DNA of 64,000 nt from an uncultured Eubacteriales bacterium (GCA_902795135.1 CADBJW010000026.1:1-64000), one strand, 5' to 3'; positions 1-9,366 are shown, counted from the stretch's first letter. Notes: generated by a model from the sequence alone, not told the origin. Made by a program: numbers and translations.

Positions 1-89
1 CGATCGCAATCGAAGAAGGACTGAGATTCGCTATCAGAGAAGGCGGCAGAACAGTAGGATCCGGCGTTGTAACTGAGATCATCGAATAA
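1..89 (+). CDS. tuf: Elongation factor Tu, C-terminal end (partial)
   Basis: The window opens inside a reading frame that gives 28 residues before TAA. They include RFAIREGGRTVGSGVV, the nearly invariant C-terminal signature of EF-Tu domain 3. EF-Tu is the GTPase that delivers aminoacyl-tRNA to the ribosomal A site. Only the last 7 percent of the protein is present, so nothing can be said about its promoter or neighbours upstream. A terminator follows 20 bases after the stop. Confidence 0.95.
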   Translation, partial: IAIEEGLRFAIREGGRTVGSGVVTEIIE

Positions 90-105
90 TGTGATAAACA
101 ACAAT

Positions 106-140
106 GAAAAAGGAGTTGCCACTTGGCAGCTCCTTTTTTA
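106..140 (+). terminator. Rho-independent terminator after tuf
   Basis: A 9-bp stem GGAGTTGCC/GGCAGCTCC (one G-U pair) with a 4-nt loop is followed by a run of T. The A-run in front makes it potentially bidirectional, so it could also end the minus-strand gene at 145. Confidence 0.85.
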
Positions 141-144
141 TACG

Positions 145-1737
145 TTATTTTTTGATTTCAATGGAATCGGAGGCAAGAACCTCGTTGGTGTTTTTATCCT
201 TCACCACGAATTTAAGCGTTCCTTCTTTTGCCAAAAGGGCGATTGGATTGACAAAGGTAACCGTGTCTTTGGAACCATTCACCCAGTTCGCTCCCAAATC
301 ATGGGTCTCAATATGCCCGGACGGCTCGGTCATTTCATAATAGACGCTCATGGACCCATCCGGAGGACCGCCGCTGGCTAAAACGTGGAAGTAGACCACA
401 TCCGCACGTCCGGCGGTATCGATATCGCTGGAATAGTCTTCCCGCTGGAGATTCGTAACGACGGTAAAATGCCAAGCATAATATTTATCGTAAATGTCTT
501 GGGATTCTTTATAGCCAGCGCCTACCAGCTCGTCTAAATATCGTTCGAATTTCTCGCCGCCTTTTTCCTGTTTCGCATCCACATACTGATACTTCGCTTC
601 GAGAACTTTGTTCTTTAGCTCATCGTTGTCATTGATCTGCTGGGCCTTTGCATAATAACTGATGGCGGTATCATAATGATTGTCGTCCAGACTGGCATCA
701 CCGGCAGAGATGTAACTGTTCCAGAAAAATTTATCGGTTTCGCTAAGCGAATCTGCAACGCCGGAACCAACCGCTTCTGTGGTGGTTTTGATTTCATCAG
801 CCTGCTGCTTTTCCATAGCTGGAATAATCATGTAGTAGTAGGTGAAGAACGCGGCGCAAAGAAGCAGTATGGCAATCACCGCAATGGCAATGATCAGCTT
901 GGCTTTGGTCGAGAGCCGTCCCTTGCGGACGATAATTTCCTCGACTTTGACCGGCATGCCTTCATATTCGCCAGGTTCCTCACCAGGCTTATGAAGAACG
1001 AACAGAGAGCGCAGCAAATCTCTGGTAATGCCGCAGTTGGTGCAATACTCGCCCTTGTTCAGGTGTCCGCAGCTGCAGGACCAATAGTCCCCAAACTCTT
1101 CAAACCAGTATTTTGGCTTGGTCGGTGCAGCGGTGAACTGCTCCATGATGTCCTCATAGCCGGCATCCTCAGGACGGAGAGGGCGAGGCTCATAGTCCCG
1201 GGCAATTTCCTCTTCGATGGCTTGGAGGTTGTCCTCTGGATGGGCTTCCACCTCGATCGTTCCGGTGCCCTCCGCCTCGATTGTTCCGGTGCTCTCCGCT
1301 ATCGATACGTTCTCCGCCATGGATACGTCTTCCGCCGGCAGCGAACTATCCTCGCTTTGTGAGAATGCAGGTTCCGGTGGGGTCTCTTCGGCAGGCGGAA
1401 CGTCGCTGTCCGGGAGTTCTTCCGTTTTGTCTGCATGGGCTTCTGCCTCTGCACGGGCCGCTGCCTCTGCGCGGGCTTCTGCCTCGCGTCGTTCAGCGTC
1501 CGGATCGTACTCCTTGACCGCATTCAGGACATTATAATTATGGGTGTTCATTTTCCCATTGCGTTCGCCGGAGCGCCTCTGAAATTCCGCCAGATCCTCC
1601 AGCTCTTCGGCCTGCTGCGTTTTTCTGGACACGGGCGCTTTGCCGCTATCGTAGTCCTTGACGTCTTCCGGTTCAAAGTTTACATCTATGAGAGTTTCTG
1701 TACTAAACTCTTTTTCTCTTCGTATGATCTTTTTCAC
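145..1737 (-). CDS. Zinc-ribbon, single-pass membrane protein of unknown function
   Basis: 530 residues starting at GTG. The N-terminal half is acidic and rich in Ala/Glu, a likely disordered cytoplasmic region with GTGTIE/GTGTIEVE repeats. A treble Cys zinc ribbon follows at about residues 220-240 (CSCG..C..CG), then one hydrophobic segment (LIIAIAVIAILLLCAAFFTY) at about 285-305. After it comes a helical, TPR-like region and a beta-rich C-terminal domain of about 80 residues that probably lies outside the cell. This is the layout of a regulatory or envelope-sensing membrane protein, but I recognise no family. It is monocistronic. A TATAAT box lies 6 nt before the GTG with no Shine-Dalgarno site, so the mRNA is probably leaderless. 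Confidence 0.8.
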   Translation of the reverse strand: MKKIIRREKEFSTETLIDVNFEPEDVKDYDSGKAPVSRKTQQAEELEDLAEFQRRSGERNGKMNTHNYNVLNAVKEYDPDAERREAEARAEAAARAEAEAHADKTEELPDSDVPPAEETPPEPAFSQSEDSSLPAEDVSMAENVSIAESTGTIEAEGTGTIEVEAHPEDNLQAIEEEIARDYEPRPLRPEDAGYEDIMEQFTAAPTKPKYWFEEFGDYWSCSCGHLNKGEYCTNCGITRDLLRSLFVLHKPGEEPGEYEGMPVKVEEIIVRKGRLSTKAKLIIAIAVIAILLLCAAFFTYYYMIIPAMEKQQADEIKTTTEAVGSGVADSLSETDKFFWNSYISAGDASLDDNHYDTAISYYAKAQQINDNDELKNKVLEAKYQYVDAKQEKGGEKFERYLDELVGAGYKESQDIYDKYYAWHFTVVTNLQREDYSSDIDTAGRADVVYFHVLASGGPPDGSMSVYYEMTEPSGHIETHDLGANWVNGSKDTVTFVNPIALLAKEGTLKFVVKDKNTNEVLASDSIEIKK

Positions 1738-1743
1738 GTGCTT

Positions 1744-1749
1744 ATTATA
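1744..1749 (-). promoter_or_regulatory. -10 box TATAAT of the zinc-ribbon gene, 6 nt from its GTG
   Basis: Read on the minus strand, TATAAT is followed by AAGCAC and then the GTG start. A TTACCA hexamer lies 18 nt upstream as a possible -35. Transcription would start about at the start codon. Confidence 0.55.
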
Positions 1750-1773
1750 TCAGTAAAAACCAACCAATGGTAA

Positions 1774-4158
1774 TTATTTGTGCATCGCGATATAAGCCTG
1801 TCCCAGCGCAATGCCGCCGTCGTTCGGGCTGACCGAAACATTGTAGAATGGTTCGAATCCATCGGCGCGGAGCTTTTGCAAAACCCCTTCCATAAGGATC
1901 TTGTTCTGGAACGTGCCGCCGGTGAGGGCGACTTTGGTCGTGCCGTATTCTTTGCGTATCAACTGGCACTCATGAAGAATCAGATCGATAACGCGTTCGT
2001 GGAATGAAAGGGCCAAATCGGATGCCTTATCGCGGCCCGGGTTTTTCTGTGCAAAAGCCGCGGCATCTTCCAGCATGATGGCACATTGCCCCTCGTAGTC
2101 GTTATAATCTTTAATCCCAAGCAAGGAAGAAACACTATCAAAGAGCCGTCCCATGCTGGAGCTTTGGACCATATTGATGCCTTTGGACAGGGCCTTGAGA
2201 ATCAGTGTCGAGTTCGGCATCTGAAGCAATTGATCGACACCAAATTCGATGATGTCCGAAATATCAAAGGCAATCTGCCGGCTGCCGTCTTCCGAAGGTC
2301 CGCTGTGTTTTAAGTAACCGCGTTCGTATGCCGAAACGTAGCTGAGGGCAGACCGGAGCGCGTCTTTCATGGAAGAATCTCCGCCGATCATATCCACATA
2401 TTTAAGATGCGAGATCCGTTTCATCTCGCCGCCTTCACAGAGCAGAAATTCTCCGCCCCAGATTCGTCCGTCCGTGCCGTAACCGGTGCCGTCAAAGCTG
2501 ACGCCGATGATCGGACCGTCAATATTGTTTTCGGCCATGACACTGGCAACGTGGGCATGATGATGCTGCACCTTAAGCAAAGGCAGTTCGTGCCGCTTCG
2601 CGTAAGATTCTGCAAAGGCCGTCGTATAGTAAAGAGGATGCATGTCGCAAACCACCGTCTCAGGCCGGATTCGGAAAAGACGGCTCATTCGGGTAACATT
2701 TTCCTCATAGATTTCCTGGTTTTCGACCGTATCCATATCGCCGAAATACTGGCTGACATAGATAAAGTTTTTCTTCGTAAGAGCAAAGGAGTTTTTTAGC
2801 TGGGAGCCGGTTGCCAAAATGCTTTTGGTATGTTCTCCTGCATCCACATAAAGGGGTACCGGCGCATAGCCTTTGGACCGCCGGATCATCTGCGGCTGGT
2901 CGTCGATGACCCGCGTCACGGAATCGTCTGCACGGACACGGATCTGGCGCTGATTGTACAGCACGCCGCTAATGAGACGTTCCATGGAATTGAGTCTTCT
3001 TGCCAGATCAAACATGGTTCGCTCGTCTTTGACCATCGGCAGGTCGGAAAGATTTGCACTGGTAAAAATCAGCGGGCTGATCCGGTCCAGCAGCATGTAT
3101 TGTGCGGCAAAGGACGGTAAAAACGATCCGATAAACCGGCTTTGCTTCAAATCTTCAAAGGAAACATTCGCTCTGCCCTGCAAGGCGTGTTCGCTAAGAT
3201 CATCCAGCTTATGCTCCAGAAGGATGATCGGCCTGGCGGAGGATTCCAGCAGGCTTGCTTCCACTTCATTGACCCGGCAAAAGGTGCGGATCTCATCCAG
3301 ACTTCGAAACATGACTGCAAATGGCTTGCTTTCCCGGTTCTTGGCACGTCTTAGTTTTGACGTTGCCCGGAGATTGAAGGGGTCAGCCACCAGATTGTAG
3401 CCGCCAACGCTTTTGAAGGCTAAGACACCGCCGTTTCTTAAGATGTCAGCCGCCCGGTCTAAAATCGCAGCATTGTCCTTTGGATCGATGGAAATGAAAT
3501 CCGGATTCGCGAAGGAAAGATCGTTGTCAAAACGAAGGAGATCCTCGTCGTTGATCGTTTCATAGTCACGCCAAATCAGCCGTGGGCCGCATTCATGACA
3601 GGAAATCGTCTGGGCGTGATGACGTCTGTTTTTGATGTCCCCGTATTGCTCCTCACAAAAGTCGCACATAGGAAAGTCGATCATGGAGGTGTTATCCCGG
3701 TCATAAGGAATCCGGTCAATAATCGTATATCTCGGCCCGCAGATCATGCAGCTGATAAAAGGATGCTGGTATCTGGGGTCATGGGAGTCATAGAGTTCCT
3801 CCAGACAGTGGGGGCAGATTGCCAGATCCGAAGGAATCATCGCAGCCTCATCGTCGCCCTCGTCACTCTTTATGATTTCAAAGTCTTCAAAATCCCGATC
3901 GTCAATGATCGTCCGCTTGATGTGTACGATTTCGGCAGGGCCGGGCTTTTGCTCCTGAATGGTTTTGATAAAAGTGTCAATTCGGTCCGGCGAATCCGTT
4001 ACTGTGATTTCCACCAAACCGCCGATGTTGAGAACTTCGCCTTTCATCTCCAGTTTTGAGGCGATTTTAGCAACAAAGGGCCGGAAACCGACCCCCTGAA
4101 CAATGCCCCATAATTTTATTTTTTCTGTCTGCTTCTGTCTTGCTTGTTTCGTGCTCAT
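1774..4158 (-). CDS. hypF: Carbamoyltransferase HypF, [NiFe]-hydrogenase maturation
   Basis: 794 residues, the usual length. HypF uses carbamoyl phosphate and ATP to make the thiocarbamate on HypE that becomes the cyanide ligands of the NiFe active site. Domain order is complete: an N-terminal acylphosphatase domain (GIVQGVGFRPF), two zinc-finger motifs (CPHC...CMICGP and CDFC...CHECGP), a YrdC-like domain, and a Kae1-like domain with VQHHHAHVASVMAEN. The ATG overlaps the hypA stop by 4 bases, so the two genes are translationally coupled. The remaining hyp genes (C, D, E) lie 3 kb away on the other strand. Confidence 0.97.
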   Translation of the reverse strand: MSTKQARQKQTEKIKLWGIVQGVGFRPFVAKIASKLEMKGEVLNIGGLVEITVTDSPDRIDTFIKTIQEQKPGPAEIVHIKRTIIDDRDFEDFEIIKSDEGDDEAAMIPSDLAICPHCLEELYDSHDPRYQHPFISCMICGPRYTIIDRIPYDRDNTSMIDFPMCDFCEEQYGDIKNRRHHAQTISCHECGPRLIWRDYETINDEDLLRFDNDLSFANPDFISIDPKDNAAILDRAADILRNGGVLAFKSVGGYNLVADPFNLRATSKLRRAKNRESKPFAVMFRSLDEIRTFCRVNEVEASLLESSARPIILLEHKLDDLSEHALQGRANVSFEDLKQSRFIGSFLPSFAAQYMLLDRISPLIFTSANLSDLPMVKDERTMFDLARRLNSMERLISGVLYNQRQIRVRADDSVTRVIDDQPQMIRRSKGYAPVPLYVDAGEHTKSILATGSQLKNSFALTKKNFIYVSQYFGDMDTVENQEIYEENVTRMSRLFRIRPETVVCDMHPLYYTTAFAESYAKRHELPLLKVQHHHAHVASVMAENNIDGPIIGVSFDGTGYGTDGRIWGGEFLLCEGGEMKRISHLKYVDMIGGDSSMKDALRSALSYVSAYERGYLKHSGPSEDGSRQIAFDISDIIEFGVDQLLQMPNSTLILKALSKGINMVQSSSMGRLFDSVSSLLGIKDYNDYEGQCAIMLEDAAAFAQKNPGRDKASDLALSFHERVIDLILHECQLIRKEYGTTKVALTGGTFQNKILMEGVLQKLRADGFEPFYNVSVSPNDGGIALGQAYIAMHK

Positions 4159-4496
4159 TCTATTTCAATATCTCTGATATAAAATTCCTTGCCGATATCA
4201 GTCGCTTCGCCCTGACCATCACAGTATGGACAGTCAAAGGTTAAAAGCTGCTTGGTAAAAAGCTTGCCGCATTTGTTGCACTTCAATTTCGGTGAGACAT
4301 GCTCTACATTGCAAACCGCGCCTTCACACAAGGTGCCTTCTGTAATAATATCAAAGTAGGTTTGGATGGATTCTCCGACGTATCCGGAGTATTCTCCAAC
4401 AACCAGATTTACTGTCAATACGCGGCTTCCGCCGTTGTCGCGGCAATGCTGCTCTGCAATATCGATGATGTGTTTTGTTACAGGTAGTTCATGCAT
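4155..4496 (-). CDS. hypA: Hydrogenase nickel incorporation protein HypA
   Basis: 113 residues from the start MHELPVTK. The His at position 2 is the conserved nickel ligand, and CNKCG...CPYC forms the zinc site. HypA delivers nickel to the hydrogenase large subunit with HypB; no hypB is visible in this window. A longer frame reaches upstream to 4553, but family alignment puts the start at 4496. No Shine-Dalgarno site precedes it; a TATAAT box lies 6 nt upstream, which favours a leaderless hypA-hypF transcript. Confidence 0.95.
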   Translation of the reverse strand: MHELPVTKHIIDIAEQHCRDNGGSRVLTVNLVVGEYSGYVGESIQTYFDIITEGTLCEGAVCNVEHVSPKLKCNKCGKLFTKQLLTFDCPYCDGQGEATDIGKEFYIRDIEIE

Positions 4497-4502
4497 AAAT
4501 CT

Positions 4503-4531
4503 ATTATATATGAAAAGATTGTAGCAAACAA
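4503..4531 (-). promoter_or_regulatory. Promoter of hypAF, TTGTTT-17-TATAAT
   Basis: On the minus strand TTGTTT, a 17-nt spacer and TATAAT are followed after only 6 nt by the hypA ATG. Expected transcription start and translation start nearly coincide. Confidence 0.6.
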
Positions 4532-4615
4532 CAAAATTAGCCTTATGTTTCATTTAGTTTTTGAGTGTAAACAATAAAGGCAAATTTTTTTTGTGAGAGG
4601 GTACAAAATCAGTCC

Positions 4616-4644
4616 TTGACACCCTTTCGTCACATGTCTATAAT
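4616..4644 (+). promoter_or_regulatory. Consensus sigma-A promoter of the symporter gene
   Basis: TTGACA at 4616-4621, a 17-bp spacer and TATAAT at 4639-4644 match the housekeeping consensus exactly, suggesting strong constitutive expression unless a repressor acts. Confidence 0.85.
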
Positions 4645-4704
4645 GTAGTGGTGCGCAACGGCATATTTTTTATTATGATCATATTTTAGAGGAGAGTGAC
4701 AAAA

Positions 4705-6462
4705 TTGAGAGATCAATGGAACAGTAAACTGGGCTTTATCCTGGCTGCGATAGGCTCGGCAGTTGGTCTGGGTAACCTTTGGAGATTCCCATACATAGCT
4801 GCAACGAATGGTGGCGGGGCATTTATCTTCCCGTATCTGTTCGCAATCTTAACAGCCGGTATTCCGATCCTGATTCTGGAATACACATTAGGTAAGACAT
4901 ACCGTTCAGGAGCTCCTGGCGTGTTTGTCAGAATCAACAAGAAGTTTGAGTGGCTTGGATGGATTCAGACACTGACCGCATTCCTGATTCTGGTATACTA
5001 TTTCGCAATCGTTGTATGGGTTCTTTCCTACATTGGATTTTCCTTTGGAACAAAATGGGGAGATGACACGGCCGGATTCTTCTATGGATATCTGGGAATC
5101 ACAGACTCCATGACAGATCTGGGCGGTCTGCAGGGACACCTGATCCTTCCGTTCCTCATCGTATGGGCGATTGCAGGATTCATTATGTACAGAGGTATCA
5201 ATAAGGGTATCGACATTGCATGTAAGATTTGTCTGCCGATCCTGCTGATATGCGTTGTAATCATCTTCTTCAGAGGAATTACACTGCCTGGAGCAATGGA
5301 TGGTATCGCATACATGTTCACACCGGATTGGTCCGCGATCGGACATGCAGATGTATGGGTCGCAGCTTATGGACAGGTATTCTTTAGTTTGTCCATTGCT
5401 TTTGCAATCATGCTCGCATACTCCAGCTACCTGCCAAAAGATGAGGACGTTGTCAATACAGCATTCCTGACAGCATGCTGTAACCATGGGTTTGAAATCT
5501 TTGCCGGAATCGGCATTTTCTCCATCGTTGGTTATCTGGCTTATGCACAGGGCGTTGGCATCGAAGACGTTGCCGCTGCAGGAATCGGACTGGCATTTGT
5601 TGTATTCCCTACAGCAATCAGCACGCTGCCGGCTCTGAATTCACTGTTCGGTATCCTGTTCTTCCTGTCACTGTTTACGGCTGGTGTAACCTCACTGATT
5701 TCCATCGCGCAGGCGGTTATCACGCCAATTCAGGATAAGTGGGAACTGTCCCATAAAAAGGCTGTAACCATCGTTTTGGTTCCTGCCTTCGTGCTGTCGT
5801 TCCTGTTTATCACTGGCGCAGGCCTGTACATACTGGACCTGGCAGACTTTATCGCCAACAATATCGGTATCGTTGCTGGCGGCGTACTCGAAGTACTGCT
5901 GATTGGCTGGTTCTTTAACCCTGAAAAGATCAGAAAGATCGCCAATGATACTTCCAACTTCAGCGTTGGCAAGTGGTGGACATGGTGCTTGAAGTTCGTC
6001 ACAGTGATTGTCCTTGGCTATACATTCATCACAAACATCATCACGTACTTCAAGGATGGATACGAAGGATATCCTATGTGGGTCGGCTATCTGATCCTGG
6101 CGCTTTTGGTTGTTGGAGTTATCATCCTTACCTCCCTCAAGGGCAAGGCTGGATTTTACAAGACTCCGGAAGATGCTCCTAAGTGGGAACCGGTTGGATT
6201 CTACAACAAGCTGGCAATTGGATGCGTCATTGTTTTGGCAGTTCTGATCACCATTGCGCAGATCGTTGCGGCCGCAGGTGGCTCCACCGGCATGGGCACA
6301 GGTGGAAATGCCATGATGATGGTTGCTTGCATCGGACTTTGGGGCGGTATTGCTCTGGCTCTTATCATTATGCAAAAACATAACAAAATGTCAGCCAAAG
6401 AAGTGATCGAAGCCATCGAAGAAGCAGAGCCTGAAACAGCAGTTGGTGAACACGACGAATAA
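4705..6462 (+). CDS. Sodium:neurotransmitter symporter (SNF/NSS) family transporter
   Basis: About 585 residues with 12 or so hydrophobic segments. TM1 carries the family signature GSAVGLGNLWRFPY and the unwound substrate site, so this is a LeuT-fold, Na+-coupled amino-acid (often Trp, Tyr or branched-chain) importer. The open frame permits GTG at 4696, but the AGAGGAG ribosome site would then be almost touching the start. TTG at 4705 has a better spacing of about 10 nt and begins at RDQWNSKLGF, as homologues do, so I prefer it. The gene is monocistronic between a perfect promoter and a terminator at 6501. The substrate cannot be read from sequence. Confidence 0.92.
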   Translation: MRDQWNSKLGFILAAIGSAVGLGNLWRFPYIAATNGGGAFIFPYLFAILTAGIPILILEYTLGKTYRSGAPGVFVRINKKFEWLGWIQTLTAFLILVYYFAIVVWVLSYIGFSFGTKWGDDTAGFFYGYLGITDSMTDLGGLQGHLILPFLIVWAIAGFIMYRGINKGIDIACKICLPILLICVVIIFFRGITLPGAMDGIAYMFTPDWSAIGHADVWVAAYGQVFFSLSIAFAIMLAYSSYLPKDEDVVNTAFLTACCNHGFEIFAGIGIFSIVGYLAYAQGVGIEDVAAAGIGLAFVVFPTAISTLPALNSLFGILFFLSLFTAGVTSLISIAQAVITPIQDKWELSHKKAVTIVLVPAFVLSFLFITGAGLYILDLADFIANNIGIVAGGVLEVLLIGWFFNPEKIRKIANDTSNFSVGKWWTWCLKFVTVIVLGYTFITNIITYFKDGYEGYPMWVGYLILALLVVGVIILTSLKGKAGFYKTPEDAPKWEPVGFYNKLAIGCVIVLAVLITIAQIVAAAGGSTGMGTGGNAMMMVACIGLWGGIALALIIMQKHNKMSAKEVIEAIEEAEPETAVGEHDE

Positions 6463-6500
6463 AACAGAGCCACTGTAAAGCTTTAGAAACAGACAATTTG

Positions 6501-6535
6501 AGGACGGCGTGCTGTTTACCGCGCCGTCCTTTTGT
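6501..6535 (+). terminator. Terminator after the symporter
   Basis: GGACGGCG and CGCCGTCC form a GC-rich stem followed by TTTT. Confidence 0.8.
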
Positions 6536-6562
6536 GTTATCATAGACGTCGGAGGTTTTAAA

Positions 6563-7051
6563 ATGGCAATCGACAAAGTAAAAGAGTATTTCCGTCAATT
6601 CGGAATGGAAGATAAAGTCATGGAGTTTGATGTTTCCAGTGCGACCGTTGATTTGGCCGCGGAAGCGGTTGGCGTAGAAGGCGCCCGCATCTGTAAAACC
6701 ATGTCCTTCCTCAAACCGGATGGTGCCGGTGCGATTCTTGTCCAGATGGCAGGTGACGGACGTATCAATAACAGGAAATTCAAGGATCAGTTCGGATTCA
6801 AGGCAAAGATGCTCAAACCGGATGAAGTTCTGGAGTATACGGGACATGCCATCGGTGGCGTCTGTGCTTTTGCGATTGAACGAGACGATGTAGATGTTTA
6901 TTGTGATGTATCCATGAAGCGGTTTGACACCGTATTTCCAGCATGTGGATCCGATAACAGTGCCATTGAACTGACTTGCGAAGAACTAGAGAAGTATTCC
7001 AACTCAAAGGGTTGGGTTGACATCTGCAAACTCCCTGAAGAAAACCAGTAA
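6563..7051 (+). CDS. YbaK/EbsC-type aminoacyl-tRNA deacylase
   Basis: 162 residues. The fold and motifs (SSATVDLAAEAVG, AKT/CKTMSF, GD.RINNRKFK, GHAIGGVCAF) are those of the trans-editing family that hydrolyses mischarged tRNA such as Cys- or Ala-tRNA(Pro). The chosen ATG follows GGAGG by 7 nt; an upstream in-frame ATG at 6509 has no ribosome site. Its stop is 25 bases before hypC, so it may be the first gene of the hypCDE operon, although a link to hydrogenase is not known. Confidence 0.88.
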   Translation: MAIDKVKEYFRQFGMEDKVMEFDVSSATVDLAAEAVGVEGARICKTMSFLKPDGAGAILVQMAGDGRINNRKFKDQFGFKAKMLKPDEVLEYTGHAIGGVCAFAIERDDVDVYCDVSMKRFDTVFPACGSDNSAIELTCEELEKYSNSKGWVDICKLPEENQ

Positions 7052-7076
7052 TTCACATAGAAAGGAACCAGACAAA

Positions 7077-7295
7077 ATGTGCGTAGCGATCCCGGGAAGG
7101 GTCACAGAAATAAACGGAACAACAGCGAAGGTTGATTTTAACGGCAATACCGTCAATGTAAACATCGGATTGATCGAGCCGAAGGTCGGTCAGTATGTTT
7201 TGGTACACGCCGGTTGTGCCATTGAAGTAATGGAAAAAGAACAGGCACAGGATATTATTGATCTGTTTGCCGATCTGGAGGAACTTCAGTCATGA
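7077..7295 (+). CDS. hypC: Hydrogenase assembly chaperone HypC
   Basis: 72 residues beginning MCVAIPGRV. The second-residue Cys of HypC/HybG proteins holds the Fe(CN)2CO group with HypD and docks to the hydrogenase precursor. AAAGGA lies before the ATG. It overlaps hypD by 4 bases (ATGA), indicating coupled translation. Confidence 0.96.
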   Translation: MCVAIPGRVTEINGTTAKVDFNGNTVNVNIGLIEPKVGQYVLVHAGCAIEVMEKEQAQDIIDLFADLEELQS

Positions 7296-8353
7296 ACGTA
7301 AAAGACCTGATCGATTATCTCAAAGCATATAACGGCAGGGAATTAAAAATAATGGAAGTTTGCGGCACTCATACTGCCGCAATTTTTAAGAACGGCATTC
7401 GAGACCTGATTTCACCAAAAATCAAACTGATATCCGGTCCGGGATGCCCGGTCTGTGTTACGCCGACTGCATACATCGATCGGTGCGTGGAATTTGCACG
7501 CACGCCCGGATGTCATCTTTTGACCTTTGGTGACATGATGAAAGTTCCGGGAACCCATGGCAGCCTTTCCGAAAACAAGGCCGCCGGAGAAGAAGGCGCA
7601 GCGGCGAATATCACCATTATGTATTCGCCTTTTGAGGCCATAGAAAAGGCCAAAGAAAATCCAGACATTACCTATGGGATCGCTGCCGTAGGCTTCGAAA
7701 CGACGGCTCCGGTTTATGCCTTATTGGTTCAGCAGGCAAAGGCTTTGGGCATCCAGAACATTCGCCTGATAACGGCGCTGAAAACGGCCATTCCGGCCCT
7801 TAAGTGGATCTGTGAAAATCAGAACGACATCGATGGGTTCATTTGTCCGGGACACGTAAGTGTGATCACAGGCAGCAGAATCTATGATCAACTGGCCGAA
7901 ACATACCGGAAGCCTTTTGTCGTATCCGGCTTTGAGGCGGAGCATATTCTTGCGGCGATCTACCGCATCGTAAAACAAATCGAAGAAGGCAGGGGCAGAA
8001 CGGAAAACATGTATAAGAACGCTGTCCACACAGAAGGGAATACAAAAGCCCTGGCAGCGATGGAACAGGTCTATGAAGCTGGACCAGCCATGTGGAGGGG
8101 ACTTGGCATCATCCAAGGATCCGGTCTTTATCTGAAGGACGACTACTCCTGCTATGACGGTGGAAGTCATGAACTCTATGAAGATATGGAACTGCCGGCA
8201 GAATGCTGCTGCGGCGCTGTGATCACGGGTAGAATCAATCCGGATCAGTGTCCGATGTTCCGTTCGGGCAGATGCACGCCGCTGGAACCATTCGGACCGT
8301 GCATGGTTTCCAGTGAAGGTTCTTGCGGAATATGGTATCGAAATTTGCATTAA
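7292..8353 (+). CDS. hypD: Hydrogenase formation protein HypD
   Basis: 353 residues, full length. HypD is the [4Fe-4S] scaffold on which Fe(CN)2CO is built. Conserved motifs are visible: MEVCGTHT, SGPGCPVCVTP, GFETTAP, GFICPGHVS and the C-terminal CCGAVITGRINPDQC region whose Cys residues bind the cluster. Confidence 0.97.
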   Translation: MNVKDLIDYLKAYNGRELKIMEVCGTHTAAIFKNGIRDLISPKIKLISGPGCPVCVTPTAYIDRCVEFARTPGCHLLTFGDMMKVPGTHGSLSENKAAGEEGAAANITIMYSPFEAIEKAKENPDITYGIAAVGFETTAPVYALLVQQAKALGIQNIRLITALKTAIPALKWICENQNDIDGFICPGHVSVITGSRIYDQLAETYRKPFVVSGFEAEHILAAIYRIVKQIEEGRGRTENMYKNAVHTEGNTKALAAMEQVYEAGPAMWRGLGIIQGSGLYLKDDYSCYDGGSHELYEDMELPAECCCGAVITGRINPDQCPMFRSGRCTPLEPFGPCMVSSEGSCGIWYRNLH

Positions 8354-8364
8354 AGGAGAGAGAA

Positions 8365-9366
8365 ATGGAAAAAATCACAATGGCTCACGGAAGCGGTGGC
8401 AAAAGCTCCGCTCAGCTTATGGCCGATATATTTGGAAAGCATTTTAAGAATCAGGTATTGGATAAAATGGAGGATGCCGCAATCGTTGAGGTTACTTCCG
8501 GAACCTATTCCATTGCGAAAATCGCCTGCAGCACCGATTCCTTCGTCGTATCGCCTCTCGTATTCAAAGGCGGTGACATCGGCAAGCTGTGTGTCTGCGG
8601 TACAGTAAATGACCTGCTTATGATGGGCGCCGTTCCGAAATATCTTACCTGTGGATTTATTCTGGAAGAAGGACTCAGCATCGATCTTCTCGATAAAGTG
8701 GTTGAATCCATGGCCCTGCAGGCAAAAGAGGCCGGCGTTATGATCGTTGCCGGGGACACGAAAGTTGTCGAAGGCAATGGTGGAATGTACATCAATACAA
8801 CGGGCATCGGTCAGATTCCAAAGGGCAGAGAGGTCAGCAGCGCGAACTGTGCAGCAGGAGATGTGATTCTCTGTTCCGGCAATCTCGGAGATCATCACGC
8901 GTGTATCCTGAGCCACAGAATGGAAATCAAGAACAACATCCAAAGCGACTGTGCGGCGTTAAATGATGTCGTAGAAGGACTCTTTGAAGCCGGAATCCAG
9001 GTCAAAGCCATGCGGGATGTAACACGGGGCGGACTTGGTACCGTGCTCAATGAAATTGCGGACAGCTCCGGATGCAGAATCGAGCTGGAAGAAGAAAGTA
9101 TCCCTGTGGATGAAGAAGTAAAGGGTTTTGCGGATATATTAGGCCTGGATCCACTCTATATGGGAAATGAAGGCAAAATGATCGCCGTCGTTCCTGCAGA
9201 TCAGGCAGAAAAGGCATTGGAAGCCATGAAGGCTTCAGAGCACGGCAAAAATGCTGCCATTATCGGCAGCGTTCTGGAAGGGGAAGGAACCTTTATCAAG
9301 ACCAGGCTGGGAGCAACCAGAAGGTTTGATGTCCTGTACGGTGAAGGATTACCGAGAATCTGTTAA
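8365..9366 (+). CDS. hypE: Hydrogenase expression/formation protein HypE
   Basis: 333 residues. It starts MEKITMAHGSGGKSS and ends in PRIC; the terminal Cys is the residue carbamoylated by HypF and dehydrated to thiocyanate. It has the AIR-synthase/SelD ATP-binding fold (STDSFVVSPL, GDTKVVEG, RDVTRGGLGT). AAAGGAG precedes the ATG, 11 nt after the hypD stop. It converges with deoC, and the two stop codons overlap. Confidence 0.97.
   Translation: MEKITMAHGSGGKSSAQLMADIFGKHFKNQVLDKMEDAAIVEVTSGTYSIAKIACSTDSFVVSPLVFKGGDIGKLCVCGTVNDLLMMGAVPKYLTCGFILEEGLSIDLLDKVVESMALQAKEAGVMIVAGDTKVVEGNGGMYINTTGIGQIPKGREVSSANCAAGDVILCSGNLGDHHACILSHRMEIKNNIQSDCAALNDVVEGLFEAGIQVKAMRDVTRGGLGTVLNEIADSSGCRIELEEESIPVDEEVKGFADILGLDPLYMGNEGKMIAVVPADQAEKALEAMKASEHGKNAAIIGSVLEGEGTFIKTRLGATRRFDVLYGEGLPRIC

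Noticed and set aside
4497-4553. Longer N-terminus for HypA
   Set aside because: The family start is MHE, where the second residue binds nickel; the extra 19 residues overlap the promoter.
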